A stretch of 64,000 nucleotides of DNA, taken from positions 992,001 to 1,056,000 of the forward strand of contig OX595992.1 of the NCBI GenBank assembly GCA_951394045.1. Direction: 5' to 3'. The translations under genes were made by a program, and so were the position numbers. Below the pieces are notes generated by a model. It did no database searches. It had not been told where the DNA came from and worked only from the letters and a program-made list of their open reading frames with translations. How positions within the stretch are numbered: position 1 is the stretch's first letter; each line of letters begins with the position of its first letter. Source of the DNA: Nitzschia sp. DOCU1. Lineage: Eukaryota; Bacillariophyta; Bacillariophyceae; Bacillariales; Bacillariaceae. Positions 1-10,216 of the stretch are shown piece by piece.

Positions 1-1570
1 GCGTTTTGTGCCAGCTGCATGCAATACATTGAGTCTGCCGAATTGGCAGGGACAGATCGGACGGTATAGGATGGATCAATATACTTGATAGTGGCCGTTT
101 CTCCAAAGCTGCTAAAATATTCGGCGATTTTATCGCGAAGAAACTCCCCAATCTTGGGCCTTGCCCGGTTGCCACCCGCGTCGAGCTCTGTGGAAACGCC
201 AGAATCTCCTCGCCGGCGCCTTCTGCCACAACCACTACTGCATACTTTTGCTCCTTGACTCGCTCTCGCAAAAAGGGAAGAATTCCGTCCTGACCCTCCA
301 ACACAATGGGAACTTCAGGGATCAAAACCAAATCTACATCGCCAGATCCCAAGGCCGCAAACGCTGCCAAAAATCCCGCCGAGCGACCCATCAGCTTGAT
401 AATTCCAATTCCATTGGGAATGTTGCACATTGCCTCCGTCTTGGCGGTACGAATGCTAGCTTGTGCTGCCTCGACAGCACTGACAAAGCCAAAAGATCGA
501 TCAATATAGTCGACGTCGTTATCAATTGTTTTGGGAATTCCCGCCACTGCCACATTCAACTGTTTGGCAATGCATGCTTCGGATATTTCAAAGGCACCCC
601 GGTGGGTACCGTCGCCACCAATAATATAAAGCTGTTGAATTTCGTATTCGCAAATAAAGTCCAAAATCTTGTCAATATCAAAGCCTCCTCTGGAAGACCG
701 AAGGATTGTTCCACCTTCATGATGAATGTTTTCCACCAAAGCATTGGTCAATACAATCGGAGGGTATTCTGGAGCATGAAAGCCATTGAATCCACCCATT
801 ATGCCATACACTTTCTCTACACCGTACAAATAGTATAGTGAATGTGTCAATTCTCGAATGACATTGTTGAGACCCGGACACAAACCACCGCAAGTGACAA
901 TGGCTGCCTTGACCTTGCTCGGATCGAAATGCAAGAGACGACGCGGCCCAGCTCGAGGAAAGGCGCGCGAAATACTCTTCATACCCGGCTTTCGAATCTT
1001 ATCTACCAAGACCATTTCTTGATCTCCAATCAGCGTGGTATACTCAACATTGACTTGACGTGTATTCATTGGATGGCTAGGTGGTCCATGGGAGGGGTCT
1101 TCGACGTCGTTTACGGGCATACCATCCCCATTCGTTGTGGCATTCTTCCCTAGTGCTTCCGGTCGAGTGTAGAATCCTCGATTGCGTTTGTTGTATTTCA
1201 TCATGTTAGATCCTTCGTCGCCTTCGTTTTCAAAGGAGGGAAAGCGACCTCGTAAAGTTTCGACTTGGGCCACCAACACTTCCGTGACAGTAATATAGGG
1301 AGAAGTATCCCGTCGGTAGTAGGCTCCCTGTGCCTCAATACAATCGGCGGCATTGTCACTTTCCAATGTACATTCTTCGTTGGGACCATCATTGCTTGAA
1401 GCAGCATAAATTATAAATGGGAAGCGTAGTCGGATGTCACGTCGATGAGGAGGGTCGCCAATCGACGACGATGGAAGAAACGCAAATGCCCCTAAAACAT
1501 CAGCACCCGGCGACAGCAAGGCAAACCACAGAAAAGAAGAAACCAATAAGGAGATTGGATTCATCTTCAT
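1..1570 (-). CDS. PFK: ATP-dependent 6-phosphofructokinase, plant type, plastid presequence (3' end off window)
   Basis: Phosphorylates fructose-6-phosphate to fructose-1,6-bisphosphate, the committed step of glycolysis. The frame is open from the ATG pair at 1570/1564 to the left edge with no stop, so the C-terminus is missing. Visible motifs are TCGGLCPGLNNVIRE (start of the catalytic fold), GGDGTHRGA, PKTIDNDVDYIDRSFGF and MGRSAGF, all PFK signatures. The Gly in GGDGT (PPi enzymes have Asp) together with Lys in PKTIDND is the combination seen in plant-type ATP-PFKs. The N-terminus has a hydrophobic signal peptide ending LGA-FAFLP, an ASAFAP-like plastid import motif, followed by a long spacer of about 100 residues before the enzyme domain. 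Plastid location is inferred from that motif. No intron is needed in the visible part. It is transcribed away from the membrane-protein gene at 1963. Confidence 0.9.
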   Translation of the reverse strand, partial: MKMNPISLLVSSFLWFALLSPGADVLGAFAFLPSSSIGDPPHRRDIRLRFPFIIYAASSNDGPNEECTLESDNAADCIEAQGAYYRRDTSPYITVTEVLVAQVETLRGRFPSFENEGDEGSNMMKYNKRNRGFYTRPEALGKNATTNGDGMPVNDVEDPSHGPPSHPMNTRQVNVEYTTLIGDQEMVLVDKIRKPGMKSISRAFPRAGPRRLLHFDPSKVKAAIVTCGGLCPGLNNVIRELTHSLYYLYGVEKVYGIMGGFNGFHAPEYPPIVLTNALVENIHHEGGTILRSSRGGFDIDKILDFICEYEIQQLYIIGGDGTHRGAFEISEACIAKQLNVAVAGIPKTIDNDVDYIDRSFGFVSAVEAAQASIRTAKTEAMCNIPNGIGIIKLMGRSAGFLAAFAALGSGDVDLVLIPEVPIVLEGQDGILPFLRERVKEQKYAVVVVAEGAGEEILAFPQSSTRVATGQGPRLGSFFAIKSPNILAALEKRPLSSILIHPIPSDLSLPIRQTQCIACSWHKT

Positions 1571-1962
1571 TTCCGTCTCAGATATGCGTGCAGAGGTACT
1601 GACAATGGCCTTTGGACTGAGAAACAACAGATGCTGGGTCAACTGCTGACACCAAGGGGGTATCCGAGAATCCAAAGAAAGATGATGCCAAAAGATCGCA
1701 ACGCGAAGCCGGCTTGGTATTTATGTGGCAGTGCTGGCGGGCGCGCCAAATTTCGAGACTCCCCGTGGTTTTGGAATTATGATGCCGACAAAGATCCTCA
1801 GTCGTGCCGACTCTTGCAAGATTCATCATTCGTCAACTACGATAGTGACGGCATTCACGAAACGTTGATGGCATTCATGAAACCATACGATACGATCACG
1901 CCAAAAGCCAAAGCACCATTTCTTCATAACCATCTTCTTCTCTTCTCGAATTACCGAAAACA
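1571..1962. other. Intergenic, shared by divergent genes
   Basis: These 392 bp lie between the PFK start and the ATG of the divergent membrane-protein gene. An open frame at 1631-1966 runs through it but has no recognisable product. The segment probably holds both promoters; I see no clear motif. Confidence 0.5.
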
Positions 1963-3015
1963 ATGAAGGTCGACTGTCAGCCCCTTCCGTTTCCCTACGG
2001 CGTGTTGATTGTCACAATATTATATGTCGGCTTCGTCTTGCTGCTGGAATTCACAGTGCCCGTGGATTGTCTGAACGAACCTTGCAACTCGGAAGGATTG
2101 GATAGTTCCATCTCAGGTTTTGCCACGGACTTTTGGATTGCTTTGTGCATGATTTTGTGGGGAATTCAATTGCGATGGTGTGTGCAACGACCCGTGTACC
2201 GATCGGCCGTCTTGGCAGAATGGAGCATGGGAATCGCCTACATTTTCGGCGGACTTGGACATGCCTTGTGGACCAATAGTGGACTCGATGACAATGCGGG
2301 ACAACAAGGATTTTATATCTTGTGGCTGTTCTGCTTTGTTTTTTCCACGATATCAGCCTACAATGTCTATCGATTCGCACGACAATTGCAAAAGCGATAT
2401 TATGCCGTCGCGTTCTCCAAGACGAGTTGCTGGATGGTCATGTCATTACGCATCGGCTGGTATCTGGTGGCCTGTTCTGGGATCACTACCATTGTAGGAT
2501 ATATTTGGTGTGCCACAGAAGCCGATTTGCACGTGGATGGAGCGATTGATGAGGTGCCCGCCTTGGATGACGGTGAAACCCTTTATCAGTGTTTGCAATT
2601 GGCGAGCGCTGGAGAGATTGCTTGGTATTGTACGCTTGCGGCACTTTGGATCCCCGTATCTATCATACTGCGAAGAGTCATTTTGGAGGGTGGACATTCC
2701 ACCGAGTCGGAACAACCCCGCAAAGTCTACGGCTTGTGGAATTCGTGGGCGGCCCTTTGGATTGCGATCATTCCATGGACGTTTGGAATTATGTACATTG
2801 TGTGGGCGGGAGTAGGGTCGCTGATTGTTGGAAAAGATGCCACAGAAGTGTACGGAAACATGTATGGGGCTGTCGTTTACCATTATGGCATGTTGCTGGG
2901 CTACTTTTTGTTTCACAACATTGCCTACTCGTTGCCCCGAGATGAAGCTGTGGTACCAGCAAGCTCGGCGTCCAACAAGGCCAACGATATGGGAGCGGAT
3001 ATATCCGTTTACTAG
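1963..3015 (+). CDS. Orphan multi-pass membrane protein
   Basis: The single-exon 350-residue protein is not one I recognise. It has about eight hydrophobic segments (roughly residues 11-33, 53-72, 84-103, 117-137, 152-180, 215-238, 258-290 and 298-323), joined by short loops, so it is integral to a membrane. Tryptophan and tyrosine are common in the helices. A Cys-containing acidic loop follows the first helix (VDCLNEPCNSEG), and another acidic loop with a Cys lies near residues 185-210. The C-terminus is short and polar. The ATG at 1963 is the first in frame and leads directly into the first hydrophobic segment. There is no visible catalytic motif or transporter signature, so no substrate can be suggested. 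A seven-transmembrane sensor or a small transporter would both fit. Confidence 0.8.
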   Translation: MKVDCQPLPFPYGVLIVTILYVGFVLLLEFTVPVDCLNEPCNSEGLDSSISGFATDFWIALCMILWGIQLRWCVQRPVYRSAVLAEWSMGIAYIFGGLGHALWTNSGLDDNAGQQGFYILWLFCFVFSTISAYNVYRFARQLQKRYYAVAFSKTSCWMVMSLRIGWYLVACSGITTIVGYIWCATEADLHVDGAIDEVPALDDGETLYQCLQLASAGEIAWYCTLAALWIPVSIILRRVILEGGHSTESEQPRKVYGLWNSWAALWIAIIPWTFGIMYIVWAGVGSLIVGKDATEVYGNMYGAVVYHYGMLLGYFLFHNIAYSLPRDEAVVPASSASNKANDMGADISVY

Positions 3016-3861
3016 GCGCACGAGAGACAAGATGACGGAAAGGCCACGGCGAGATGCGCTATTTGTTGTCATTGTTTCTGCTACAAGGCGGATAGGGCAA
3101 TGCAGAAATTATAGAACTGGCGTCGGGTCTCTCGTTGGACAAGATGTTTCAAGTTGTCGTTGTGTTGGGAGGTACTATTATTTCTTGTTTGTCCATCACC
3201 ACGGTGGGGCCCTCGTCCAATAGTACAAGCAAAAATAACTAGACAGAGTTGGTCAGGCCTGTAGATACTGTAACAATCGAACATTTGTCCCTACTATGCG
3301 AAGAATAGCTACTTGAAAACTCCAACTATTCGTACTCTAGAGAATGATAGGATGAAAGCGTCGAAGTATGATAGGTTGTTCAACGAGTAGTAGCCCATTC
3401 TGTATCTTTATATTATTCGGGTGCACCTCCCTCTCTCTTTGTGCCAAAAGTGCATTACCCCCTTTTCCAAGTTTCGAATTTTCATTTCACGGCTCTTTAA
3501 CGCTTTTGATAACAGGATCCAATGAAAACACGTTGTGCCGGCTGTGAAGGATTACGAAGGGCCTCGTACCAAGTGGACGCCAGTACATTTTTTACGCACC
3601 TCTCGGCGTGAGGTTCGTCCGCAAGTGCGAAATTTTTGGCACGCCCGCCGTCGATCATTCATCGCATGCTTCCGCGGCGCCGCAACGACACCACAACACG
3701 CAACTACCTTTCATTCATCTAAATTCTTCAAGACATACACAATTGCAACAAGGAAATCGCGGAGTGTAGCAACCTTCACCCTCTTTCTTTTCCACAACAA
3801 CTACTGTCCATTTGTTCTACTCTATACCCCAGCAAAAAACCCGCGCTGCTAATCTTGAACC
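3016..3861. other. Intergenic, no gene seen
   Basis: 846 bp between two same-strand genes. The only open frame of note, 3535-3852, starts without ATG and has no recognisable content. The last 150 bp are pyrimidine-rich and probably form the leader of the next gene. Confidence 0.5.
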
Positions 3862-5960
3862 ATGCCGCCGTCATCGTATTACGATGACGATTTGGACGTG
3901 CAGACTCCTTTGGTGGGCGGCAGCAGCAGTCCCACAGAAGAATCTTCCACGAAACGCAACAATGGCATTCTAGTCAATCGCATGATGATCATTGTGACCA
4001 TGGTCGCACTGGTCGTCATTTCGATATTTCTAGAATCGCAACAAGCCTATTTGACTCAACAATTACAAAAGGACGAATCGACCATTGCTCAGTTATTGAC
4101 GACCGTCCAGGGTCAAGCCCAAGTCATTCAACGATTCAATCAGAGTGTCACTAATGCAGACGTCGTGGATCGACTGAATTCGCTCGAAAAGACTTTGACG
4201 GCATCTCAAAAAGATTTACAGAAACAACTCGATGAGACGGTGGATGATGTGAACAAGCAACTAAAAGACACCATGAAAACGCTGGATGAAACCGTGCAGA
4301 CGGCAGAAGCTGAAATTACCGCTCAAGTGGAAACCGTCAAGAAGGATTTTGAGCAGTATGTGGTCCGAACCGAAGATCAGTTCAGTATGGAGAATTCGTT
4401 CATGGTGTATCAATTAGCGGGGACGTTTACGCTGTTGAGCTGTTTGATTAGCATGTGGCACATGACGGCGCATTTGAGAAAATTGAAGCAGCCCGTCATT
4501 CAACGAAAGATTCTTGCCATTTTGTGGATGAGTCCCATTTATGCCATTACGTCGTGGTTCTCTCTGGTCTTTCCAGAAGCAGAAGGGTACCTGGCTATCA
4601 TCAAGGATGCGTATGAAGCGTATGTCATCTATCAGGTGAGTGCAGTGAAGTGCACCGAAACTAGGGGTTGAAAAGGTGGTGGCTCGAAAGGTTCCTCATT
4701 TCCTTCTTTTCTTTGCCTGTCTAGTTCCTTTCCTTTTGTATTGCAGTGCTAGGCAAAGGCGATCGCAGTGCTGTAGTGGACGTGCTGGCTCGACGCGCGG
4801 ATCATTTGACGCCTCCTTTTCGTCTCTTCTTTTGCTGCCGTCGGGATCCGTACGAAAATGATCATCACTTGGCAGATGCCATTTTGTTGCAATGTCAGTT
4901 CTTTGCCATGCAATTCGTCTTCTTTCGTCCCGTTACGACCATTGCCAAGGTCGTTCTAGCCAAGTATCAATACTTTGGTCCGTGGGGTGCCGAGAGCGCG
5001 AATGACTATCGGGCACCGCAGTTTTATGTCACGCTGATTCAAAACTTGAGTATTTTCATTGCTTTTACCGGGCTGCTAAAATTTTATCACGCAGTTGACA
5101 AGGATCTGGAGTGGTGCCGACCCTTTGCCAAGTTTCTATGTATCAAGGGTGTGGTATTCATGACATTTTGGCAGGGCTTGGCCATTACTATTTTGGCAGA
5201 GGCTACCGATGTGGGGGGAAGCGATGCTGAGAGCTGGGCATTGGCGGCGCAAAACTTTTTGATTTGTCTGGAAATGTTGCTCTTTAGCATTGCCCACTTT
5301 TACTGTTTTCCAACGGAAGAATGGGAAGAAGGATATCGAGCAAATTTCAACAAGGCTAAATTTGGAGATTCAATTGCACTTTCGGACTTTTTCGCGGATC
5401 TCAAACTTATCATGAAGGGAAACAAAAAGAAGAAGCACAATAAGAAGCAGCCCTCCGAGCCGACCGTTCCAGAAGAAGATGAAATTGGAGACGAGGAAGA
5501 AGGTGGTGCTCACGGTGATAGTATTACTGAACGGCCGAGTGAAGACGACGAGGATGAGGACGACATGGATCAAGTCACAGAAGACAACACAAGCACTGCC
5601 AGTGAACGAACGACGAGTAGTACTCTGGCCAATGCTCTGAGTAGACCATCCACGTCGGAATCTCCAGAAATTACTGACGCTCGGAATCGATTACTCCAAA
5701 GCGGCCTATTGGATGAAATGCTCTTTATCACTCCTCGGGATTCAACAACAGTCATTCCAGAAACGCAAGAAGAGCCCGTTCGCCTGCCAAGTACGAGTAG
5801 TTACGGCTCGACGGCGGCAGAAGACTATGCTACTAATAGGTCGTCCTCGTTACCCGAAACGACGAGTTCGGAACGAACGCCGTTGCGACCGAGTATCTTC
5901 ACGACGATTGCTGCTCTTTCCGAGCTAGAAGAACGAAAAGTGACGGAAGAAGAATCATAG
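3862..5960 (+). CDS. TMEM184 / organic solute transporter alpha-family membrane protein
   Basis: Two exons, 3862-4635 and 4725-5960, are joined across an 89-nt intron (GTGAGT...CTAG), giving 669 residues. The join yields EAYVIYQ-FLSFCIAVLG, the conserved helix of the TMEM184/OST-alpha (DUF300) family. HMTAHLRKLKQPVIQRKILAIL, split here by a few changes, and the following MSPIYAITSW segment match the same family. An ATG-less open frame that starts inside the intron end is therefore not a gene. Unusually for the family, residues 40-58 form an extra N-terminal membrane helix, and residues 60-165 are a Gln/Thr/Asp-rich predicted coiled coil before the seven family helices. The last 190 residues are acidic, Ser/Thr-rich and probably disordered. 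Function is inferred from family only: membrane transport or trafficking, substrate unknown. Confidence 0.88.
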
Positions 5961-6193
5961 TGTATTAGGGGTGGGGTTCCAATACAGACCTACTTTTATG
6001 TTCATGTCCATATGCAACGTTTAAGTTTAAATTCTCACATGTCTAATAACAGAAGACGCAGTTTTCCGCACTTGGGCGTTGCTACTTGCAGTAGAAAAAT
6101 ATCGTAATATGCATGTACGTACTAGTGTATTGATAGATTTCTATGCCGCCCCCATCACCGCGGCGGATTCCGTCCATTTTTTGTATTGCGTTT

Positions 6194-8423
6194 CTAGCCA
6201 CCTGGTGCCGCAATAAAGTATCCCGACGCGTTGGAAAAGTCAAAGAATTGACGAGTGTAGCCACGCTCCCAAATGGGATCTTCATTGCCCACCAAGGTAT
6301 TGTCGTGGCACTCTCCCGGTTGTCCATCGGTGCAGCATGGGTTGCAGCAGGAGCAAGTGACTTCACTACAATCGGCAATGGCAATACCCAACGAGGACTT
6401 GGCGCATACTGCCTCCAAGCTTCCCGTCACGTTATTATTGTCCAACAACAAGAAACCTGCATTCAAAACAACAAAAGAAAGAATGATGTTTTTGAGTCGT
6501 TGTAGTTTCAAGTTGCAAGCATCGCCAGTAATGTCAATACGTACGAATATTATTCAAATTTCCCATTTCCGTGGGCACTGGTGACGACAACTGATTTTTG
6601 TTCAGCAGCAAAAATTGAAGATTGCCAAGAGTACCAATTTCACTGGGGATGGGTCCCGTGAGGCTGTTGTTGTCCAGATCCAACAAAACGAGATTGGACA
6701 AGGTGGCAATCAATTCCGAGATCATTCCCGTTCGTTTGGTACTCTTGAGTGAAAGCTCCTTGAGATTGTTGTACGTGTAGACAAAAGTCGGAATCGGGCC
6801 CTGATTGAAATCGTTCTCCGCCAGGAACAAATATGTCAACTGATTGAGACTGGTTAGCTGCGTCGGAATCTCTCCAGTCAGTTTATTCGTTGCCAAGTCC
6901 AAGTGTTGCAAATTTGCCAACAAGCCAAGCTGGGTCGGAATTGGATCCGACAGTTGATTCTGGTACAAGGCGATAAAAGTGAGCTTCTGATTGTCGGTGG
7001 GGACGTCGTTGGGAATGGCTCCGACGAATGCGTTTTCATGCAAATCTATGACTTCCAAATGCGATAGTTTGAAGATATCTGTAGGCAAATTTCCCGAGAA
7101 TTTGTTGGTAGATGCATCCAAATTGATCAACAAGGGCCATGTGGTTGACATCGACGCGGGCAAGTTTCCTTCAAATGAATTGTCTTCCAAGTAGATATAT
7201 TCCAACTTTGGCAACTCCCAGAGAGGGTCGATCGTGCCTCCCATGGTGTTGTCATCCACCGCCAAGACAGTGAGAGCTGTCAACTTGTTCATCGAAGCTG
7301 GAATCCCTCCTGTCAATAGGTTGTTGGAGAAGTACAGGAACTCCAAGTTGGACCATTGGTCAATCCAGGAAGGAATACTTCCAGAAATCTGATTGTAGGC
7401 AAAGACAGCCGTTTTCAGGTTCGTCAGAGTTTGAAGACCGTCAGGGAGTTTGCCCTTGATTTCATTTCCAATGGATTCAAAGTAGGTCAAGGTAGACAAC
7501 ACCCCAAGCTCTGATGGCAAGGTACCGTCCAACTGGTTGCTGACTGCACGGAATGAATGAAAAAGGCCCGGTGTTAGTCGGCGCATTACAACCCGCCGAA
7601 CAATGCTACCGCCATCCAATGAGAGCTACTTACTGAACGACAATCCCACAATCTTCTTGGTGTTTTGGTTACAGAGAACACCCACTTGACCGACTGGGGG
7701 CTGAAAGACGTCATACCAATCGCAAGTGTCGTGCTTGGATAAAAAGAGCAAATCATAATTCCAAGTGTCCCCGCCCATGGCTGCGTAAAAGAGCGCCATA
7801 ACATAGCGAGAAATAAAGGAATACCCTTCATCGGTATCCAATCCAGTAAGAGGCGCATTCAACTGCATTGGATCTTTATTCGCCAAGAAATCCAAAGCAA
7901 TCGACTGCGGGCTAGAGGGATTGTAAAAGGCGCCGCTGGGGCTCACGCCATTGTCTACAATGTACTGCTTCATGGCCTCCCCGACCTTTTCACGGGTGAT
8001 GGGAGTGAAGGGATTGTAGCCGCTAAAGAAGGGTTTGCCTTCTTCCTGGTTCGTCAGTCCTACCGCGAGTCCCACCGTCAATGCAATGACCAGGACAAAG
8101 ATAATCGACATCCAGCAAAGCATCTTCCCGCACCCTTGAGTAACGCTACCTTGCGATAGTTGCGATACTTTGAGCTCCTCAGGGTCAGGAAGAGAATGCT
8201 GGTTGCTTCGCACAGGTCCAGTTTCTTCATCCTCCTCAGCGTCTCCAATCTCAAATGGGGCCACATCTTCCTTCTGAATGGGTGCGTCGTCAAATGCCTG
8301 CATGGGTGCGTCGTCAAAAGCTTCCGTTGCCAAAGTGCCATCATCGTCCCCTGGCGGCGGCTGCAACGTCGAGTCCGCGAAAGTGCTCTCGTCGTTTCGT
8401 TGTTGTTGTTCTGGAGAGTCCAT
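6194..8423 (-). CDS. Type II membrane leucine-rich-repeat protein with cysteine-rich tail (LRR-A)
   Basis: Three exons, 8423-7634, 7543-6545 and 6456-6194, with GT-AG introns of 90 and 88 nt, give 683 residues. Residues 1-100 are acidic and disordered, residues 101-123 form one membrane helix, then comes an N-terminal cap with a conserved Cys-Trp (CDWYDV) and about 15 plant-type LRRs of the form L..L.L..N.L.G.IP. The tail carries a cysteine cluster (DCSEVTCSCCNPCC). The topology suggests a cytosolic N-terminus and LRRs outside the cell or in a vesicle lumen. No kinase domain is present, so signalling would need a partner. The start at 8423 is preferred to an upstream in-frame ATG at 8474 because it heads the acidic domain. 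A second copy of this architecture lies at 14512-17065. Confidence 0.9.
8278..8318. repeat. 24-bp tandem duplication inside LRR-A coding sequence
   Basis: Two copies of ATGGGTGCGTCGTCAAA (8278-8294 and 8302-8318) are spaced 24 bp apart. On the coding strand they encode two tandem copies of AFDDAP(M/I)Q in the acidic cytosolic domain. The unit keeps the frame. Confidence 0.85.
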
Positions 8424-9382
8424 CCTTTTTTCTTCTTGATAAAATAGAAACAGTTCGCAACAATAGCTATGCAATGCTTCTCATCCACTCCCGAATGAAA
8501 CTAGGAAGAAGCGAAAGTAAATCTGATACGACTGAAGCAAACGCATCCAGAACGAAAAATGATGATGCTAGCTAGTAGCTACTGTGGCGCTGACCGAAAG
8601 CAAGCCCGACCGCGCGCGTGGCTGGTCGTACCTGGTACGTTTCTGTGATTGGTATTTTCGCACGATATCGTGCAGTATCTTACAGTACGACTTCAATACT
8701 GTCCCCAACGAACATTGCATACCTTAAAATAAGATCTTTCTAATGTGGAAACAACGATAGGACGATAACATCAATTGTGACCGTTGAGATCTTTACTCAG
8801 CACATCTCCTAAAACCACGTTTTCTGAACGCGCCATGAGAGAGCCGAAACGAATTTTCTTCTTGCTCTTTTTTCCGTGCCGCGCACCCCACTACTCCGCG
8901 TTGGGGAATGCAGGTGCTGACTCAGCTACAATCGTTGGCTGGAAGTATCTTTACAGCTGCATAGCTCTAGATTCTAGTAGGGGCGATGATCGAGAAGAGG
9001 TTAGAAGGATGCCGGAAACAAGTACCAATCCTCGCCTAGTACCGGTAGCTACTACTATCAGGGCCCGACCCCACTAGCAGAGTCGCACTTCTAATAATTG
9101 AAAAGAACCAATTGGCATTTTTGCATCAATGCCTGCTCATCTGTGTGCCCGTATGTTACCTAAGCACAATTGATCAAGACTGGTCGCAGCTTTCTATTTT
9201 TGCTGCTGGTAGGATCCTTGGAAAAATTAGACTGAAGATCTACAAAAGCAACCGTTTCCAATTAGTAGCAGCGAAGGGCAGGGTCGCCCTGCCGCCAAGC
9301 TATCCAATGTGGGATGAGATAACAAGTTGTTTAACTCAGACTTCTCCATGACTAGCTGCATTTGATAAATTCGACATGTTGC
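8424..9382. other. Intergenic with palindromic motifs
   Basis: 959 bp hold the upstream region of LRR-A and the downstream side of the SDR gene. No gene is supported. It contains the inverted repeat CGTACCTGGTACG at 8627-8639 and TACCGGTA at 9040-9047, both of which recur in other gene-free stretches of the window. Confidence 0.5.
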
Positions 9383-10216
9383 TCAACATCTCAACCCAGA
9401 ACTCATGCCTCCATCAACGACAAGATTGGTTCCCGTCGTGTAACTCGCTTGCTCGCTCAACAAAAAAGCTACTGACTGAATCACTTCGACGACCGATCCC
9501 AATCGCTTCAGGGGGACTCCACTGATTTTATTTTGTGCCACAACTTCGGGATCAGTCGCAAAATAAGGAGACCCCGACTGCGCGTGCAATTCATTTTGAC
9601 GGTCCCACATGTAGCCTGGCCCAATCAAAGCCGGACTGACAGCGTTGACCCGAATGCCATGTGGCGCCAAATCTTTCGAAGTACTAACCGTCATGGCAAG
9701 GACAGCCGCTTTACTGGAAGCGTACGCGACCATGGCAGGCGTACCTCGAAGACCAGCCACACTAGATGTATTGACAATTGAATATAGCGTATCCTTTTTG
9801 CCTTGGGCCACCATTTTCTTTGCAACAGCTTGCAGGACGATAAACATACCAGTCACATTAATATTCATCACCATGGCAAAATCGGCAGGGTCGTATTCGA
9901 GCGTAGGCTTGATTTGTCCTTGATAACCCGCGTTATTCCACAACAAATCAATGGAATCCAAGTCGTGTGCAATGTCGTCAATGGCCGCTTCGACACTCGC
10001 AACGTCCGTCACATCGCATGACTTGTGGGCAATGGTGGCGTCAGGAACTTGGTCCTTGACAAACTTTACGGTCTCCTCCAACGCTTCATTATTCTTGTCG
10101 AGCGCCGCCACTTTCGCACCTCGTTGAGCGAAATACAAACATCCTTCGCGGCCAAAGTTTCCTCCTGCCCCCGTCACGATTATGGATTTGCCTTGAAAGC
10201 TGAAATCGTTGGACAT
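9383..10216 (-). CDS. Short-chain dehydrogenase/reductase (classical SDR)
   Basis: An NAD(P)-dependent oxidoreductase of 277 residues. Residues 15-22 (TGAGGNFG) are the dinucleotide-binding turn, though the sixth position is Asn where Gly is usual. NNAG is at 94-97, the catalytic Ser near 152, and Tyr165-x-x-x-Lys169 in YASSK is the catalytic pair. Asp40 at the end of the second strand favours NAD over NADP. The C-terminus ends with the family VVDGG motif. The start at 10216 is chosen over an in-frame ATG at 10246 because it sits just before the first strand. No targeting signal is seen, so it is probably cytosolic. The substrate cannot be read from sequence. It is single-exon and has no functional link to its neighbours. 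Confidence 0.9.
   Translation of the reverse strand: MSNDFSFQGKSIIVTGAGGNFGREGCLYFAQRGAKVAALDKNNEALEETVKFVKDQVPDATIAHKSCDVTDVASVEAAIDDIAHDLDSIDLLWNNAGYQGQIKPTLEYDPADFAMVMNINVTGMFIVLQAVAKKMVAQGKKDTLYSIVNTSSVAGLRGTPAMVAYASSKAAVLAMTVSTSKDLAPHGIRVNAVSPALIGPGYMWDRQNELHAQSGSPYFATDPEVVAQNKISGVPLKRLGSVVEVIQSVAFLLSEQASYTTGTNLVVDGGMSSGLRC

Noticed and set aside
161..838. 225-codon plus-strand frame
   Set aside because: It lies opposite the phosphofructokinase and has no domain.
4746..5960. 404-codon frame read as a separate gene
   Set aside because: It is the second exon of the TMEM184-like gene; it lacks an ATG and its join to exon 1 restores a family motif.
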